From NCBI RefSeq assembly GCF_000771875.1, contig NZ_JPXX01000012.1:43230-107229 (forward strand): DNA of 64,000 nt, given 5' to 3'. Made by a program: the position numbers and the translations under genes. The notes under the pieces were generated by a model. That model was not told where the DNA came from. It searched no databases and saw nothing but the letters and a program-made list of their open reading frames with translations. This DNA comes from Gallibacterium genomosp. 1 (GTDB lineage Bacteria; Pseudomonadota; Gammaproteobacteria; Enterobacterales; Pasteurellaceae). Position 1 is the first letter of the stretch; each line of letters starts with the position of its first letter. Positions 23,260-32,778 of the stretch are shown piece by piece.

Positions 23260-23983
23260 ATGCAACTACGCAAAGCCTTTAAGTTTGAGATAATGCCAAA
23301 TGGCAGCCAAATCCGCAGAATTAAGCAGTTCTGTGGTTGTTCTCGTTTTGTGTTTAATAGGGCGTTAGCGTGGCAAAATGAGCAATACAAGCAAGATAAC
23401 AGCTTCAAATTTAGCTACACCAAAATCGCTAACTTGCTTCCGCAATGGAAAAAAGAGCTACTTTGGCTTAAAGACTGCCATTCTCAAGTGCTGCAACAGT
23501 CGTTAAAAGACTTAGAAAGTGCGTTTAAAAATTTCTTTCAACAGCGTTCTGATTTCCCGAAATTCAAGAAAAAAGGCTTGAAAGAGTGCTTTCGCTTTCC
23601 GCAAGGTTGCAAACTAGAACAACAAAATAACCGCTTGTATCTGCCAAAAATTGGCTGGGTTCGCTACCGCAACAGCCGTGATGTCGTAGGCGAAATCAAA
23701 AACGTTACGGTGGGCCACAAGTGCGGTCGCTTTTTTGTTAGTATTCAAACGGAATTTGAATACGAAATCCCTACTCATAAAAGCGGAGAAATCGGTATTG
23801 ATATGGGTGTTGCACGTTTTGCAACGCTTTCAAATGGAGAATATTTTGAACCGTTAAACGCCTAAGGAAAATCGCCAAGCACAGGCTGATTTTGAGTGTG
23901 TAGAATGTGGCTACACAGAAAATGCAGATGTCGTTGGAGCGTTAAATGTTATTGGTGCGGGGCGAGTAGTCGTCCAAGCGTAA
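23260..23983 (+). pseudogene. tnpB: TnpB (OrfB) RNA-guided nuclease, internal deletion and frameshift
   Basis: The first part (ATG 23260 to stop 23865) has the N-terminal OrfB domain (QLRKAFKFEIMPNGSQ, FVFNRALAWQNE) and the RuvC-I motif GIDMGVARFATLSNG with its catalytic Asp. The second part resumes in another frame at about 23869 (PKENRQAQADFECVECGYTE) with half of the zinc finger (CVEC) and the RuvC-III Asp (ENADVVGALN). It ends at TAA 23981-23983. About 130-150 residues between the two, including the RuvC-II Glu and the first CxxC, are missing, so the protein cannot cut DNA. Confidence 0.85.
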
Positions 23984-24125
23984 AAATATCAGGCTGGGAC
24001 ACAGTCATCGAGCTTGTGAAGTGAACCGCATTAGCGGTCAGCAGCAAGAACCCACCGAGAGTAGCCGATTGTTTGAAATGGGCACTGGTAGGAATCCCCG
24101 TCCTTTAGGACGGGGAGGATGTCAA
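23984..24125 (+). ncRNA. Putative omega-RNA / right-end region of the IS element
   Basis: In TnpB elements the guide RNA (omega-RNA) overlaps the 3' end of tnpB and the right end. This stretch has at least two hairpins, ACCGC-ATTA-GCGGT near 24028 and the terminal CCCCGTCC/GGACGGGG stem at 24096-24115. The assignment rests on position and folding only. Confidence 0.4.
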
Positions 24126-24156
24126 AATATTTGATGGTTTGTTAGGAGGCAGTGAA

Positions 24157-24909
24157 ATGAAAGATAGACATAATTTAATTTTAGAAATGGTTAATCAGCA
24201 AGGTAAGATTTCGGTTAATGAGCTAGTTGAGAAATTGAATGTTTCAGTTGAAACTGTGCGGAGAGATTTAGCTTTATTATCAAAACATCAATTACTTTAT
24301 CGTACTCACGGTGGAGCGTTGAGCAAAAAGACGAATGATATTGGCAGTGCATTTCATATTCGTCAGCGTACCAATGCAGAGGCAAAAAAGGCTATTGCAC
24401 AGCAAGTCGTGGAGTATATATATGAGGGAGTTGTTGTTGGATTAGATGCAAGTAGCACTAGTTGGTATGTGGCGCAACTTCTACCCGATATTCCTTGTTC
24501 AGTAGTGACTAACTCAATGCGTAATATTACAGCATTGGTAAATAAACCGAATATTAAAACAATTGCGACAGGTGGAGTTTATTCCGCAAAATATGATGCT
24601 TTTTATGGGCCGTTATCCGAACATTTACTTTCTCGTTTGCATATTCATATTGGTATTTTTTCTTGTGTTGGAGTAGACAATGAGGGAGGCATTTGGGAGT
24701 CTAATGAGTTAAATGCATCGATGAAACGTAAAATGATGGATATGTCTGAACAAAAGTTTTTATTGGTTGATCCCTCTAAATTTGGCAAGCAAAATCTGGT
24801 TAAGCTAGCTGAGGTTTCTCAGTTAGATATGTTATTTACACAGGGAACAGTTCCTAAAAAACTGCAACATTATTGTGAAAAAATGGCAGTGAGCCTTTCT
24901 ATTGTTTAA
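24157..24909 (+). CDS. fucR: L-fucose operon regulator, DeoR family
   Basis: Transcription factor of the DeoR family, expected to control the fucose genes that follow. The ATG at 24157 sits 7 bases after an AGGAGG site (24144-24149) and gives 250 residues, near E. coli FucR (243). The N-terminal winged helix-turn-helix (about 1-57) has KISVNELVEKLNVSVETVRR, the DeoR signature. The C-terminal sugar-phosphate sensor domain has GLDASSTSW and VVTNS, typical of the isomerase-like fold. The expected inducer is L-fuculose 1-phosphate, by analogy with E. coli. It is co-oriented with fucI, with 219 bases between them that hold a CRP site. Confidence 0.9.
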   Translation: MKDRHNLILEMVNQQGKISVNELVEKLNVSVETVRRDLALLSKHQLLYRTHGGALSKKTNDIGSAFHIRQRTNAEAKKAIAQQVVEYIYEGVVVGLDASSTSWYVAQLLPDIPCSVVTNSMRNITALVNKPNIKTIATGGVYSAKYDAFYGPLSEHLLSRLHIHIGIFSCVGVDNEGGIWESNELNASMKRKMMDMSEQKFLLVDPSKFGKQNLVKLAEVSQLDMLFTQGTVPKKLQHYCEKMAVSLSIV

Positions 24910-24993
24910 AATGACTGAATTGACCGTTTTGTATAAAAAATAGTTTAATCAGTCATATTTTAGTGCAAAAAAATGAATTTTTTGCCTGTTTTC

Positions 24994-25009
24994 TGTGATA
25001 ACCCTCACA
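24994..25009 (+). promoter_or_regulatory. CRP (cAMP receptor protein) binding site upstream of fucI
   Basis: TGTGATAACCCTCACA is a perfect TGTGA-N6-TCACA palindrome, flanked by TTC and AAAA. It lies 120 bases before the fucI ATG, fitting catabolite control of the fucose genes. Confidence 0.8.
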
Positions 25010-25128
25010 AAAAAATACCTTTCTCAAAAAAATCCTTTGAATTACCGTATTAGGGGTAGAAGATTTCCTTAGTGAATTTTTACTGCGTGTAAAACATTTA
25101 TTTACAGCGTCAAACTAAGGAGATAGCT

Positions 25129-26886
25129 ATGCAATCAACAAAAATTAAAATTGGTATTCGTCCAACGATTGATGGTCGTCGTATGGGGGTTCGTGAATCA
25201 TTAGAAGTACAAACGATGACAATGGCTCAATCTGTTGCCGATTTGTTACAAACTCACGTTCGTCATACAGACGGTTCATTTGTTGAGTGTGTAATCGCCG
25301 ATAGTTGTATCGGTGGTGTTGCAGAAGCTGCACAGTGTGCAGAAAAATTTAAAGCACAGAATGTCGGTGTTGTCATTACCGTTACCCCTTGTTGGTGTTA
25401 TGGTTCGGAAACGATTGATATGGATCCACATATGCCAAAAGCAATCTGGGGATTTAATGGTACAGAGCGTCCCGGAGCGGTTTATTTGGCTGCTGCCTTA
25501 GCTGGACATACCCAAATGGGATTGCCTGCATTTTCTATTTATGGCACAGAAGTTCAAGAGGCTGATGACACCACTATTCCTGATGATGTGAAAGAAAAAC
25601 TGTTACGTTTTGCTAAAGCGGGTTTAGCTGTGGCAACGATTCGAGGTAAATCTTATTTATCTATCGGTTCTGTATCAATGGGAATTGCTGGCTCAATAGT
25701 AGATCAATCTTTCTTTCAACATTATTTAGGAATGCGGAATGAATATGTTGATATGACAGAAATTAAACGCCGTCTTGATCGTGAAATTTACGATCCTGAA
25801 GAAGTTAAATTGGCATTGTCTTGGGTGAAGCAATATTGTCAAGAGGGTATAGATGTCAATAAAGAAGAATATCAGCGTACAGCAGAGGAGAAAGAAGCAC
25901 TTTGGGAAACTGTTGTTAAAATGACCATTATTGCGCGTGATTTGATGATAGGAAATCCAAAGTTGGCTGAGCTTAATTTTGGCGAAGAAGCATTAGGACA
26001 TAATGCTATCGTTGCTGGCTTCCAAGGTCAACGTCATTGGACAGATCACTTGCCAAATGGTGATTTTATGGAAGCAATGCTTAACTCCACTTACGATTGG
26101 AATGGCGTTCGCCCACCTTTCATTATGGCGACTGAAAATGATTCACTTAATGGTGTCACGATGTTACTCGCTCATCAATTAACTGGACAAGCACAAATTT
26201 TTGCTGATGTACGAACTTATTGGAGTGAGGATTCTGTTGAGCGCGTTACAGGCTTCCGTCCGACATCAGGTTTTTTGCATTTATTAAATTCAGGATCAGC
26301 CGCATTAGATGGTACAGGCCAACATTTAGATGAAACAGGAAATCATTTGATCAAACCGGTATGGGAAATTACTGAAGAGGACGGTAAACGTTGTCTTGCT
26401 CATACTCGGTGGTGTGCTGCGGTACACGAATATTTCCGTGGAGGCGGTTTATCCTCTCAATTTCTCACCAAAGGTGGCTTACCATTCACAATGAGTCGTA
26501 TCAACCTTGTTAAAGGGCTTGGGCCAGTGCTACAACTGGCAGAAGGATGGTCAATTGAACTACCTGAAGAGGTACACAATACCTTGAGTCAACGTACTAA
26601 TGAAACGTGGCCTTGTACTTGGTTTGTTCCTCGTTTAACAGGACAAGGTGCTTTTAAAGATGTTTATTCAGTAATGGCTAATTGGGGAGCAAATCACTGT
26701 GTAGTGAGTTATGGACATATCGGTGCTGACTTGATCACATTAGCATCAATGCTCCGGATTCCTGTTTGTATGCATAATATTAAAGAAAGTGACATTTTCC
26801 GTCCGAGTGCTTGGAGTGCTTTTGGTCAAGATAAAGAAGGACAAGACTATCGTGCTTGCACTAATTTTGGACCTTTATATAAGTAA
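25129..26886 (+). CDS. fucI: L-fucose isomerase
   Basis: Converts L-fucose to L-fuculose, the first step of fucose breakdown; a cytoplasmic hexamer that needs Mn2+. The 585 residues match the family's length (E. coli 591). It opens with [20 protein letters not shown], characteristic of FucI. The catalytic Glu and Asp fall in [12 protein letters not shown] and FADVRTYW, and the metal-binding His region is [18 protein letters not shown]. An AAGGAG site at 25117-25122 sets the start. It is the first structural gene of the fucIKUAP run, which probably reads from the CRP-controlled promoter just upstream. Confidence 0.97.
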   Translation: MQSTKIKIGIRPTIDGRRMGVRESLEVQTMTMAQSVADLLQTHVRHTDGSFVECVIADSCIGGVAEAAQCAEKFKAQNVGVVITVTPCWCYGSETIDMDPHMPKAIWGFNGTERPGAVYLAAALAGHTQMGLPAFSIYGTEVQEADDTTIPDDVKEKLLRFAKAGLAVATIRGKSYLSIGSVSMGIAGSIVDQSFFQHYLGMRNEYVDMTEIKRRLDREIYDPEEVKLALSWVKQYCQEGIDVNKEEYQRTAEEKEALWETVVKMTIIARDLMIGNPKLAELNFGEEALGHNAIVAGFQGQRHWTDHLPNGDFMEAMLNSTYDWNGVRPPFIMATENDSLNGVTMLLAHQLTGQAQIFADVRTYWSEDSVERVTGFRPTSGFLHLLNSGSAALDGTGQHLDETGNHLIKPVWEITEEDGKRCLAHTRWCAAVHEYFRGGGLSSQFLTKGGLPFTMSRINLVKGLGPVLQLAEGWSIELPEEVHNTLSQRTNETWPCTWFVPRLTGQGAFKDVYSVMANWGANHCVVSYGHIGADLITLASMLRIPVCMHNIKESDIFRPSAWSAFGQDKEGQDYRACTNFGPLYK

Positions 26887-26947
26887 TGGAAATCACTTTT
26901 CAAGTGCAGTGTTTAAGGCTGCACTTGAATGAAATATCGGAGGGATT

Positions 26948-28357
26948 ATGTCAATTTCGCTGATTTTAGATTGCGGTGCGACGAATGTGCGAGCCATCGC
27001 AATCGATCAACAAGGACAAATCATCGCTAATGCACATCAAGCAAATCAAACCACTGAAGATCCGCAACATAAGGATTATCAAATTTGGGATTTTGAGCAG
27101 ATTGTGGAAAAACTTTTTGCTTGTGCAAAACACGTCTGTCAACAGTTGCGTGAAAAACAACTGTCTGTTGATGTGATTGGTGTTACTACTTTTGGAGTGG
27201 ATGGGGCATTTTTTATCAATGGTAAACAAGCTACGCCAATAATTTCTTGGAAATGCCCGAGGACGATCAGTGTAATGCAACAGCTTGCTGATCAATTTGA
27301 TGTTGCCGCCTTATATCAACGTAATGGTATTGGACAATATAGTTTTAATACGTTGTACAAATTACGTTGGTTACAACAAAACGATGTAGAACATTATGCC
27401 AGTTTTGAACAATTCTTGTTTATTTCTTCGATGCTTACTTATCGTTTAACGGGTGTGCTAAGCACTGATAGCACAATGGCTGGCACTTCAATGATGACAG
27501 ATTTGCAAACGCAAGATTGGGATTCGGAAGTTTTAGCATTGCTACAACTTGATAAGAGTCAATTCCCACCATTAGTCAATGCTGGTCAAAAAATTGGTAC
27601 GTTGTTATCTGAAATTGCTAAACAATGGGGCTTGTCATCAGGAATTCCGGTTATTTCCTGCGGACACGATACGCAATTTGCGATATTAGGATCGGGTGCA
27701 GCATTAAATCAGCCTGTATTAAGCTCAGGAACATGGGAAATTTTGATGGCAAGAACTGAACGAGCTATCGTTCGCCCAGATTACCTTTCACAAGGGCTGA
27801 CCACAGAATGGGATAGTGTCAAAGGTCTATTTAATCCGGCAATTCAATGGGTGGGTTCAGGTATTTTGGAATGGGTTGGTAGGTTGTTATTCAGTGATTG
27901 TTATGGCAAAGAAAATTATTACCGAACAATGATTGATGAAGCAACTGTAGTTGGTGAAAGCACCGTATCTTTACAAGGTAATTTTGAATTTAACCAACAA
28001 TCATTACAGCTTGGGCAATTTCTTGGTCTAACAATGCATACTACTCGAGGTGAGATTTATCGAGCTACTTTGCAATATTTAGCAAATAAATTGAAACAGA
28101 ACCTAGCTTTATTACAGCAAGTGGGACATTTCCAAGCGGAAAGTTTGATTTGTGTTGGTGGTGGTGCGAAGAATGCTTTGTGGAATCAATTGCGTGCCAA
28201 TACTTTGGGATTACCTATTGACGTTGTACAGGTTTCTGAGGCTACTGCATTAGGGGCAGCGATGACGACATTTACTGGCATTGGTGTTTTTCCTGATATT
28301 AATGCTGCCCAAAGTGCAATGCAATCTTTACGGCAACGTGTTGAACCTCAAATATAA
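26948..28357 (+). CDS. fucK: L-fuculokinase
   Basis: Phosphorylates L-fuculose to L-fuculose 1-phosphate with ATP. It is a member of the FGGY carbohydrate kinase family, 469 residues (E. coli 482). The N-terminal phosphate-binding motif LDCGATNVRAIAID, the FGGY-type middle (VISCGHDTQFAILGSG, LSSGTWEIL) and the C-terminal ATP-binding GGGAKNALWNQLRANTLG are all present, followed by EATALGAAMTTFTG. A CGGAGGG site precedes the ATG. It is the second structural gene of the fucose operon, 61 bases after fucI. Confidence 0.96.
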   Translation: MSISLILDCGATNVRAIAIDQQGQIIANAHQANQTTEDPQHKDYQIWDFEQIVEKLFACAKHVCQQLREKQLSVDVIGVTTFGVDGAFFINGKQATPIISWKCPRTISVMQQLADQFDVAALYQRNGIGQYSFNTLYKLRWLQQNDVEHYASFEQFLFISSMLTYRLTGVLSTDSTMAGTSMMTDLQTQDWDSEVLALLQLDKSQFPPLVNAGQKIGTLLSEIAKQWGLSSGIPVISCGHDTQFAILGSGAALNQPVLSSGTWEILMARTERAIVRPDYLSQGLTTEWDSVKGLFNPAIQWVGSGILEWVGRLLFSDCYGKENYYRTMIDEATVVGESTVSLQGNFEFNQQSLQLGQFLGLTMHTTRGEIYRATLQYLANKLKQNLALLQQVGHFQAESLICVGGGAKNALWNQLRANTLGLPIDVVQVSEATALGAAMTTFTGIGVFPDINAAQSAMQSLRQRVEPQI

Positions 28358-28366
28358 GGAGTTGCA

Positions 28367-28807
28367 ATGTTAAAAGGTATCGATCCTGTTATTTCACCAG
28401 AATTACTTAAAGTATTAGCTGAAATGGGTCACGGTGATGAAATTGTGTTTGCTGATGCTCATTTTCCAGCACACCAATTGCATCATCGGGTAATTCGTGC
28501 AGATGGTATTGGTATTCCCAGATTATTATCAGCAGTTAGTCCATTAATTGAATTAGATCAATATGTGGACGCACCGTTAATTATGATGCAAGCCGTTGCA
28601 GGCGATCAGCTAGATCCATCAGTAGAAGGTCGCTATTTAGTAGCAATGCAAACAGCAGGCGAATCTATTTTGCCTAATATCAAGCGAATTGAGCGTTTCG
28701 CCTTTTATGAAAAAGCAAGGCAAGCTTATGCCATCGTGGTAACAGGTGAAACAGCAAAATATGGCAATATTTTGATTAAAAAAGGGATTATCCCTGTTAA
28801 GGATTAA
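28367..28807 (+). CDS. fucU: L-fucose mutarotase
   Basis: Interconverts the alpha and beta anomers of L-fucose so that the isomerase and transporter receive the right form. The RbsD/FucU family is short; this one has 146 residues against 140 in E. coli. The conserved His-rich stretch [14 protein letters not shown] and the later Tyr residues ([12 protein letters not shown]) mark the active site. It starts 9 bases after fucK with an AAGGAG site and stops 3 bases before fucA, so translation is coupled. Confidence 0.95.
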   Translation: MLKGIDPVISPELLKVLAEMGHGDEIVFADAHFPAHQLHHRVIRADGIGIPRLLSAVSPLIELDQYVDAPLIMMQAVAGDQLDPSVEGRYLVAMQTAGESILPNIKRIERFAFYEKARQAYAIVVTGETAKYGNILIKKGIIPVKD

Positions 28808-28810
28808 ATT

Positions 28811-29458
28811 ATGAATCGACAACAACTTTCACAAAAAATTATTGATACTTGTTTAGAAATGACTCGCTTAGGATTGAACCAAGGTACAGCGGGTAATGTT
28901 AGTGTGCGTTATCAAGATGGAATGTTGATTACGCCAACGGGAACACCTTATGAGCAAATGACAGTGGATAGCATTGTTTTTGTCGATAAAAATGGGCGTT
29001 ATGAACAAGGAAAACTACCATCAAGTGAATGGCATTTTCATTTAGCCGTTTATCAATCACGACAAGACGTTAATGCCGTAGTACATAATCACGCAATTAA
29101 TTGCGCGGCAGTTTCTATCTTAGAAAAATCAATACCACCTTTTCACTATATGATCGCTGTAGGAGGGACAGATCATATTCCGTGTGTACCTTATGCTACC
29201 TTTGGTACACATCAATTAGCTGAATATGTAGCAGATGGTATTAAAACTTCAAAAGCCATTTTATTGGCTCATCACGGCTTGATTGCAGCTGAAAAAAATC
29301 TTGATAAAGCACTATGGTTAGCCCACGAAGTGGAAGTATTAGCCGAATGGTATATCAAATTATTGGCAACAGGATTAGATATTCCACTATTGTCAAAACA
29401 ACAAATGGCTGAAGTACTGGAGAAGTTTAAATCTTACGGATTACGTATTGAAGAGTAA
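28811..29458 (+). CDS. fucA: L-fuculose-1-phosphate aldolase
   Basis: Splits L-fuculose 1-phosphate into dihydroxyacetone phosphate and L-lactaldehyde. Class II zinc aldolase of the AraD/FucA family, 215 residues as in E. coli. The catalytic Glu is in SSEWHFHLAVY; the zinc ligands are the two His of VVHNHAINCAA and a His in LLAHHGLIA. The phosphate-binding loop region is NQGTAGNVSVR near the N-terminus. It lies between fucU (3 bases) and fucP (27 bases). Confidence 0.97.
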   Translation: MNRQQLSQKIIDTCLEMTRLGLNQGTAGNVSVRYQDGMLITPTGTPYEQMTVDSIVFVDKNGRYEQGKLPSSEWHFHLAVYQSRQDVNAVVHNHAINCAAVSILEKSIPPFHYMIAVGGTDHIPCVPYATFGTHQLAEYVADGIKTSKAILLAHHGLIAAEKNLDKALWLAHEVEVLAEWYIKLLATGLDIPLLSKQQMAEVLEKFKSYGLRIEE

Positions 29459-29485
29459 TAAGGTATTAAAAAAGGAGACTATATT

Positions 29486-30772
29486 ATGAAAGCAAAAGTG
29501 TTAGAAAAACAGTATGTGATTCCCTTTATTCTTCTGACGACATTATTTGCATTATGGGGATTTGCAAATGATATTACTAACCCAATGGTGGCGGCATTTC
29601 AGACTGTAATGGAAATTCCTGCATCGCAAGCAGCATTAGTACAATTTGCCTTTTATGGTGGCTATAGCACAATGGCGATACCTGCTGCTCTATTTGTGAG
29701 TCGTTTTAATTATAAAGCAGGGGTGTTATTAGGATTAGCACTATACTGTGTTGGGGCTTTATTATTTTACCCGGCAGCAAAATATGAAATGTTCTCATTT
29801 TTCTTATTTTCGCTTTATATTCTCACATTTGGTTTGGCTTTTTTAGAAACAACAGCAAATCCCTATATTTTATCAATGGGTGATCCTCAAACAGCAACTC
29901 GTCGTTTGAATTTAGCTCAGTCTTTTAATCCTTTAGGATCTATTTTGGGAATGTTTGTTGCATCACAATTTGTTTTGACAAATTTAGATTCAGATAAGCG
30001 TGATGCCGCTGGGAATTTGATATTTCCAACATTATCTGCTGCAGAAAAAACAGTGATTAAAACACACGATTTAGCAGTTATTCGTGATCCTTATATTATT
30101 TTAGGTTTTGTTGTTTTGGCGATTTTTATCATCATTGCATTATATAAAATGCCTAAAACACGCACGGAACAGCAACCTAAAATTAAATTTGGTGAAGCAC
30201 TTGGTCGATTATCAAAGAATGCTAAATATCGAGAAGGGGTAATCGCACAGGTTTTTTATGTTGCAACACAAATTATGTGCTGGACCTTTATTATTCAATA
30301 TGCAGAACGTTTAGGTTTTACTAAAGCGGAAGCACAACATTTCAATATTATGGCTATGGCTCTTTTCTTAATCAGTCGTTTTGTTAGTACAGCCTTGATG
30401 AAGTATTTAAAAGCTGAATTAATGTTGATGTTATTTGCATTGGGCGGATTAGTTACGATTTTAGGAGTTATTTTCAGTGATAGTGTTGTTGGTGTATATT
30501 GCTTAATTATGACTTCAGGCTTTATGTCACTAATGTTCCCAACAATTTATGGGATCGCCTTATGTGGTTTAAAAGAAGAGTCCACTTTAGGGGCAGCAGG
30601 ATTGGTAATGGCTATCGTAGGTGGTGCATTGATGCCTCCATTACAGGGTGCAATTATTGATCTCGGTACAGTAGCTGGTTTGCCAGCAGTGAATGCATCA
30701 TTTGTTCTACCATTAATATGCTTTATTGTGATTGCTATTTATGGTTATCGCTGTTGGAAGGTATTGAAATAA
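29486..30772 (+). CDS. fucP: L-fucose:H+ symporter
   Basis: Inner-membrane major-facilitator protein that brings in L-fucose with protons. Its 428 residues form 12 predicted membrane segments (E. coli 438). FALWGFANDITNPMV near the N-terminus and FLETTANPYIL in the first half are FucP family hallmarks, including the membrane-embedded Asp and Glu used for proton coupling. It follows an AAGGAG site and closes the operon, with a strong terminator 13 bases after the stop. Confidence 0.96.
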   Translation: MKAKVLEKQYVIPFILLTTLFALWGFANDITNPMVAAFQTVMEIPASQAALVQFAFYGGYSTMAIPAALFVSRFNYKAGVLLGLALYCVGALLFYPAAKYEMFSFFLFSLYILTFGLAFLETTANPYILSMGDPQTATRRLNLAQSFNPLGSILGMFVASQFVLTNLDSDKRDAAGNLIFPTLSAAEKTVIKTHDLAVIRDPYIILGFVVLAIFIIIALYKMPKTRTEQQPKIKFGEALGRLSKNAKYREGVIAQVFYVATQIMCWTFIIQYAERLGFTKAEAQHFNIMAMALFLISRFVSTALMKYLKAELMLMLFALGGLVTILGVIFSDSVVGVYCLIMTSGFMSLMFPTIYGIALCGLKEESTLGAAGLVMAIVGGALMPPLQGAIIDLGTVAGLPAVNASFVLPLICFIVIAIYGYRCWKVLK

Positions 30773-30784
30773 TAAATAATATTG

Positions 30785-30829
30785 ACCTGCACCTTAAAAT
30801 ATTTAGAAACATAAGGTGCAGGTTTTTTC
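30785..30829 (+). terminator. Rho-independent terminator of the fucose operon
   Basis: The 12-base arms ACCTGCACCTTA (30785-30796) and TAAGGTGCAGGT (30812-30823) pair and a T6 run follows. Confidence 0.92.
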
Positions 30830-30849
30830 TGTTTGATTGACAGTCGTCA

Positions 30850-32589
30850 TCATTCTGTAAAGGTATTAGCTAGTAAAATTTTGACTTCCGTCCCTCCTGT
30901 TGGGCGGCGTTGAATAGTTAAGGTAGCATTCAGTTGAGCAGTACGTTCCTGCATAATATTTAAGCCGTAATGTCCCTCCGGTTCATCCAAAGAAGGAATG
31001 CCGATACCGTTATCGGCAACGATAATTTCATTTTCGCCGTCTTGATTGGTATGTGCGATCACCTCAATTAAGGTCGCTTCAGAATGTTTAATCGCATTCA
31101 GTAACGCCTCTCTCACAACTTGTAGTGCGTGTACCAACTGTTGTGCCGTGAAAATTTGTGATGGCAGTGAACATTCTAAGGTAATTTGGGCATCACTTTG
31201 ATTGCGTAATGATTCAATCACCTGTTCCAACGCCAATTTGAGGTTGGCTTCCTGAATGGTTAAGCGGAAAGTGGAAAGTAGTTCGCGCAGCTGTACATAA
31301 CCATCGTTCAGTGCTTGTTCAAAATCGGCGATAATTTTAAAACTCTTCTCTTTGGCTTGCGGATCGCTGCTTTTTAAGGCGTGTTTCAACAATGTCAGCT
31401 GAATTTGTAAAAATGCCAACACCTGTGCCAACGAATCGTGCAATTCTCTGGCGATAATTGAGCGTTCTTCCATTAATACTAATTGTTGTTGCTGGCGTTG
31501 AGTTTGAATAAAGTAAATTGCTCGCCCAAGCATTTGTGCAACACTTTGCATTAGGCGTAAATCAGGGCAAGGTAAGCCTGCTTGCCAACGTAAACAGGAG
31601 AGAATTTTGCCGTTGACACTGATTTTTTGCTCTTGCCACGGATAATTCTCTTCCGCTTTGCCTGATGAGAGATCAAGATGCTCTGCGCCATAAACAATCA
31701 GTTTAATATAGCGTAAATGTTCACTGGCGCGAATTTCGGAGATCACTTCAGTTAATTGATTGTAATCCAGATCAATGTGGGTAATTTTTTGTGAAGTATG
31801 AAACAACATTGAGAGTGTACGATTTAATTGACTTAATTTTTTCGTTTTTTCGTTCACTTTTTCTTCTAAGAACCAGTAAAGTTTCTGTAACTCGTTAGCC
31901 ATTTTGGTAAAAGTTTCAGAAAGCGTGCCAAGTTCGTTTGGTTTATCCACATCTAACGGAATATGTTTAAAATGTCCGTTTTGAACTTGCGTACTCGCTT
32001 GTACTAATTTTTCGATTGGGTTCAGCACTTCACGCTTCATATACCACAGCATATAAGAGCCGATCAGCAAAATAGTGATAATTGAGAAGATACTAATTAG
32101 TATCGCCATAATAATTTTACGTTCGGAGAAATGTTGCAATTCAGCGACAAAATCATCTACCTTAGTAACATATTGATCGACTTGAGCTTGATATTGGTTA
32201 ATTTGCTGTTGTCGAACAAAACTACTCATCTGCTGCCAATTATTGACTACATTTTGATAAGCAGCTTTTACATTATCTGGCACAAAGTAGCTATTTTTTA
32301 GATCATTTAATGTTTTTTCTTGCAAAGTTTGTGTATATTGCTGCAAATTGTGTGCAACTGTATCTCTCTCGTGTTCCATTTGGTAAATCAGGCGATAAGC
32401 CTGCATACGCAGTGAACCGGCTAAATTGATCGCTTCAGCATCACTTTGACTACTGATTAAAAGCGCAAATACTAAGGAAATACAAAAACTTGCCAATAAA
32501 ATAATACCGATTAAATATTTTGCAATGCGAGTTAAAACCGAATACTTCGCCACGTTTTTCTCCGAATCGTTAAAAAGTAAGGCTGGCAT
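30850..32589 (-). CDS. narQ: Nitrate/nitrite sensor histidine kinase NarQ
   Basis: Inner-membrane sensor that detects nitrate and nitrite in the periplasm and phosphorylates a NarP/NarL-type regulator, which is not in this window. The 579 residues hold a first membrane helix (about 23-46) and the P-box just after it (SQSDAEAINLAGSLRMQAYR, about 47-66), the nitrate-binding signature. A second helix (about 159-183) and a HAMP domain follow. A central module carries Cys332 and Cys341, then comes the H-box RELHDSLAQV with His384. The ATP-binding domain has DNGIGIP and YGLNIMQER. It is divergent from napF, the likely target of its signal. A start at 32589 gives a slightly longer N-terminus than E. 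coli NarQ (566). Confidence 0.93.
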   Translation of the reverse strand: MPALLFNDSEKNVAKYSVLTRIAKYLIGIILLASFCISLVFALLISSQSDAEAINLAGSLRMQAYRLIYQMEHERDTVAHNLQQYTQTLQEKTLNDLKNSYFVPDNVKAAYQNVVNNWQQMSSFVRQQQINQYQAQVDQYVTKVDDFVAELQHFSERKIIMAILISIFSIITILLIGSYMLWYMKREVLNPIEKLVQASTQVQNGHFKHIPLDVDKPNELGTLSETFTKMANELQKLYWFLEEKVNEKTKKLSQLNRTLSMLFHTSQKITHIDLDYNQLTEVISEIRASEHLRYIKLIVYGAEHLDLSSGKAEENYPWQEQKISVNGKILSCLRWQAGLPCPDLRLMQSVAQMLGRAIYFIQTQRQQQQLVLMEERSIIARELHDSLAQVLAFLQIQLTLLKHALKSSDPQAKEKSFKIIADFEQALNDGYVQLRELLSTFRLTIQEANLKLALEQVIESLRNQSDAQITLECSLPSQIFTAQQLVHALQVVREALLNAIKHSEATLIEVIAHTNQDGENEIIVADNGIGIPSLDEPEGHYGLNIMQERTAQLNATLTIQRRPTGGTEVKILLANTFTE

Positions 32590-32657
32590 TTTACTCCGGT
32601 GACAATATTATGGCGATAACTGACCACTGTTTTTGTAAAAAATAGGAACTCGTTGTT

Positions 32658-32671
32658 TTGATTTATCTCAA
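32658..32671 (+). promoter_or_regulatory. FNR-like site upstream of napF
   Basis: TTGATTTATCTCAA matches the TTGAT-N4-ATCAA consensus with one mismatch and lies 108 bases before the napF ATG. This is consistent with anaerobic activation of the nap operon. Confidence 0.6.
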
Positions 32672-32694
32672 GAAAAAAGCAAAAAAACATAATA

Positions 32695-32710
32695 TACCTC
32701 ATAGCGGTTA
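32695..32710 (+). promoter_or_regulatory. Possible NarP 7-2-7 site upstream of napF
   Basis: TACCTCA-TA-GCGGTTA resembles the inverted heptamer pair bound by NarL/NarP, with a poor right half. It lies 26 bases downstream of the FNR-like site, before napF. Consensus match is partial only. Confidence 0.35.
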
Positions 32711-32778
32711 CTGACTTGCGGTAGTTTATTTCGATAATAATAACCGGTTAATTAATCGTTATAAAGCTTGCGTAAATT

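Larger units (their letters stand above)
23051..24125 (+). mobile_element. Decayed IS200/IS605-family (TnpB-only, IS1341-like) element
   Basis: The left boundary is put at GTGCCGTAAAATTCTGTCCT (23051-23070), because a near copy recurs at 38968. The right end is a hairpin CCCCGTCC-TTTA-GGACGGGG (24096-24115) followed by AGGATGTCAA, the end form typical of this family. Inside lies only a damaged tnpB. No Y1 transposase (tnpA) is present, so the element cannot move by itself. It sits between def and fucR. About 200 bases before tnpB hold no gene that I can see. Confidence 0.75.
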
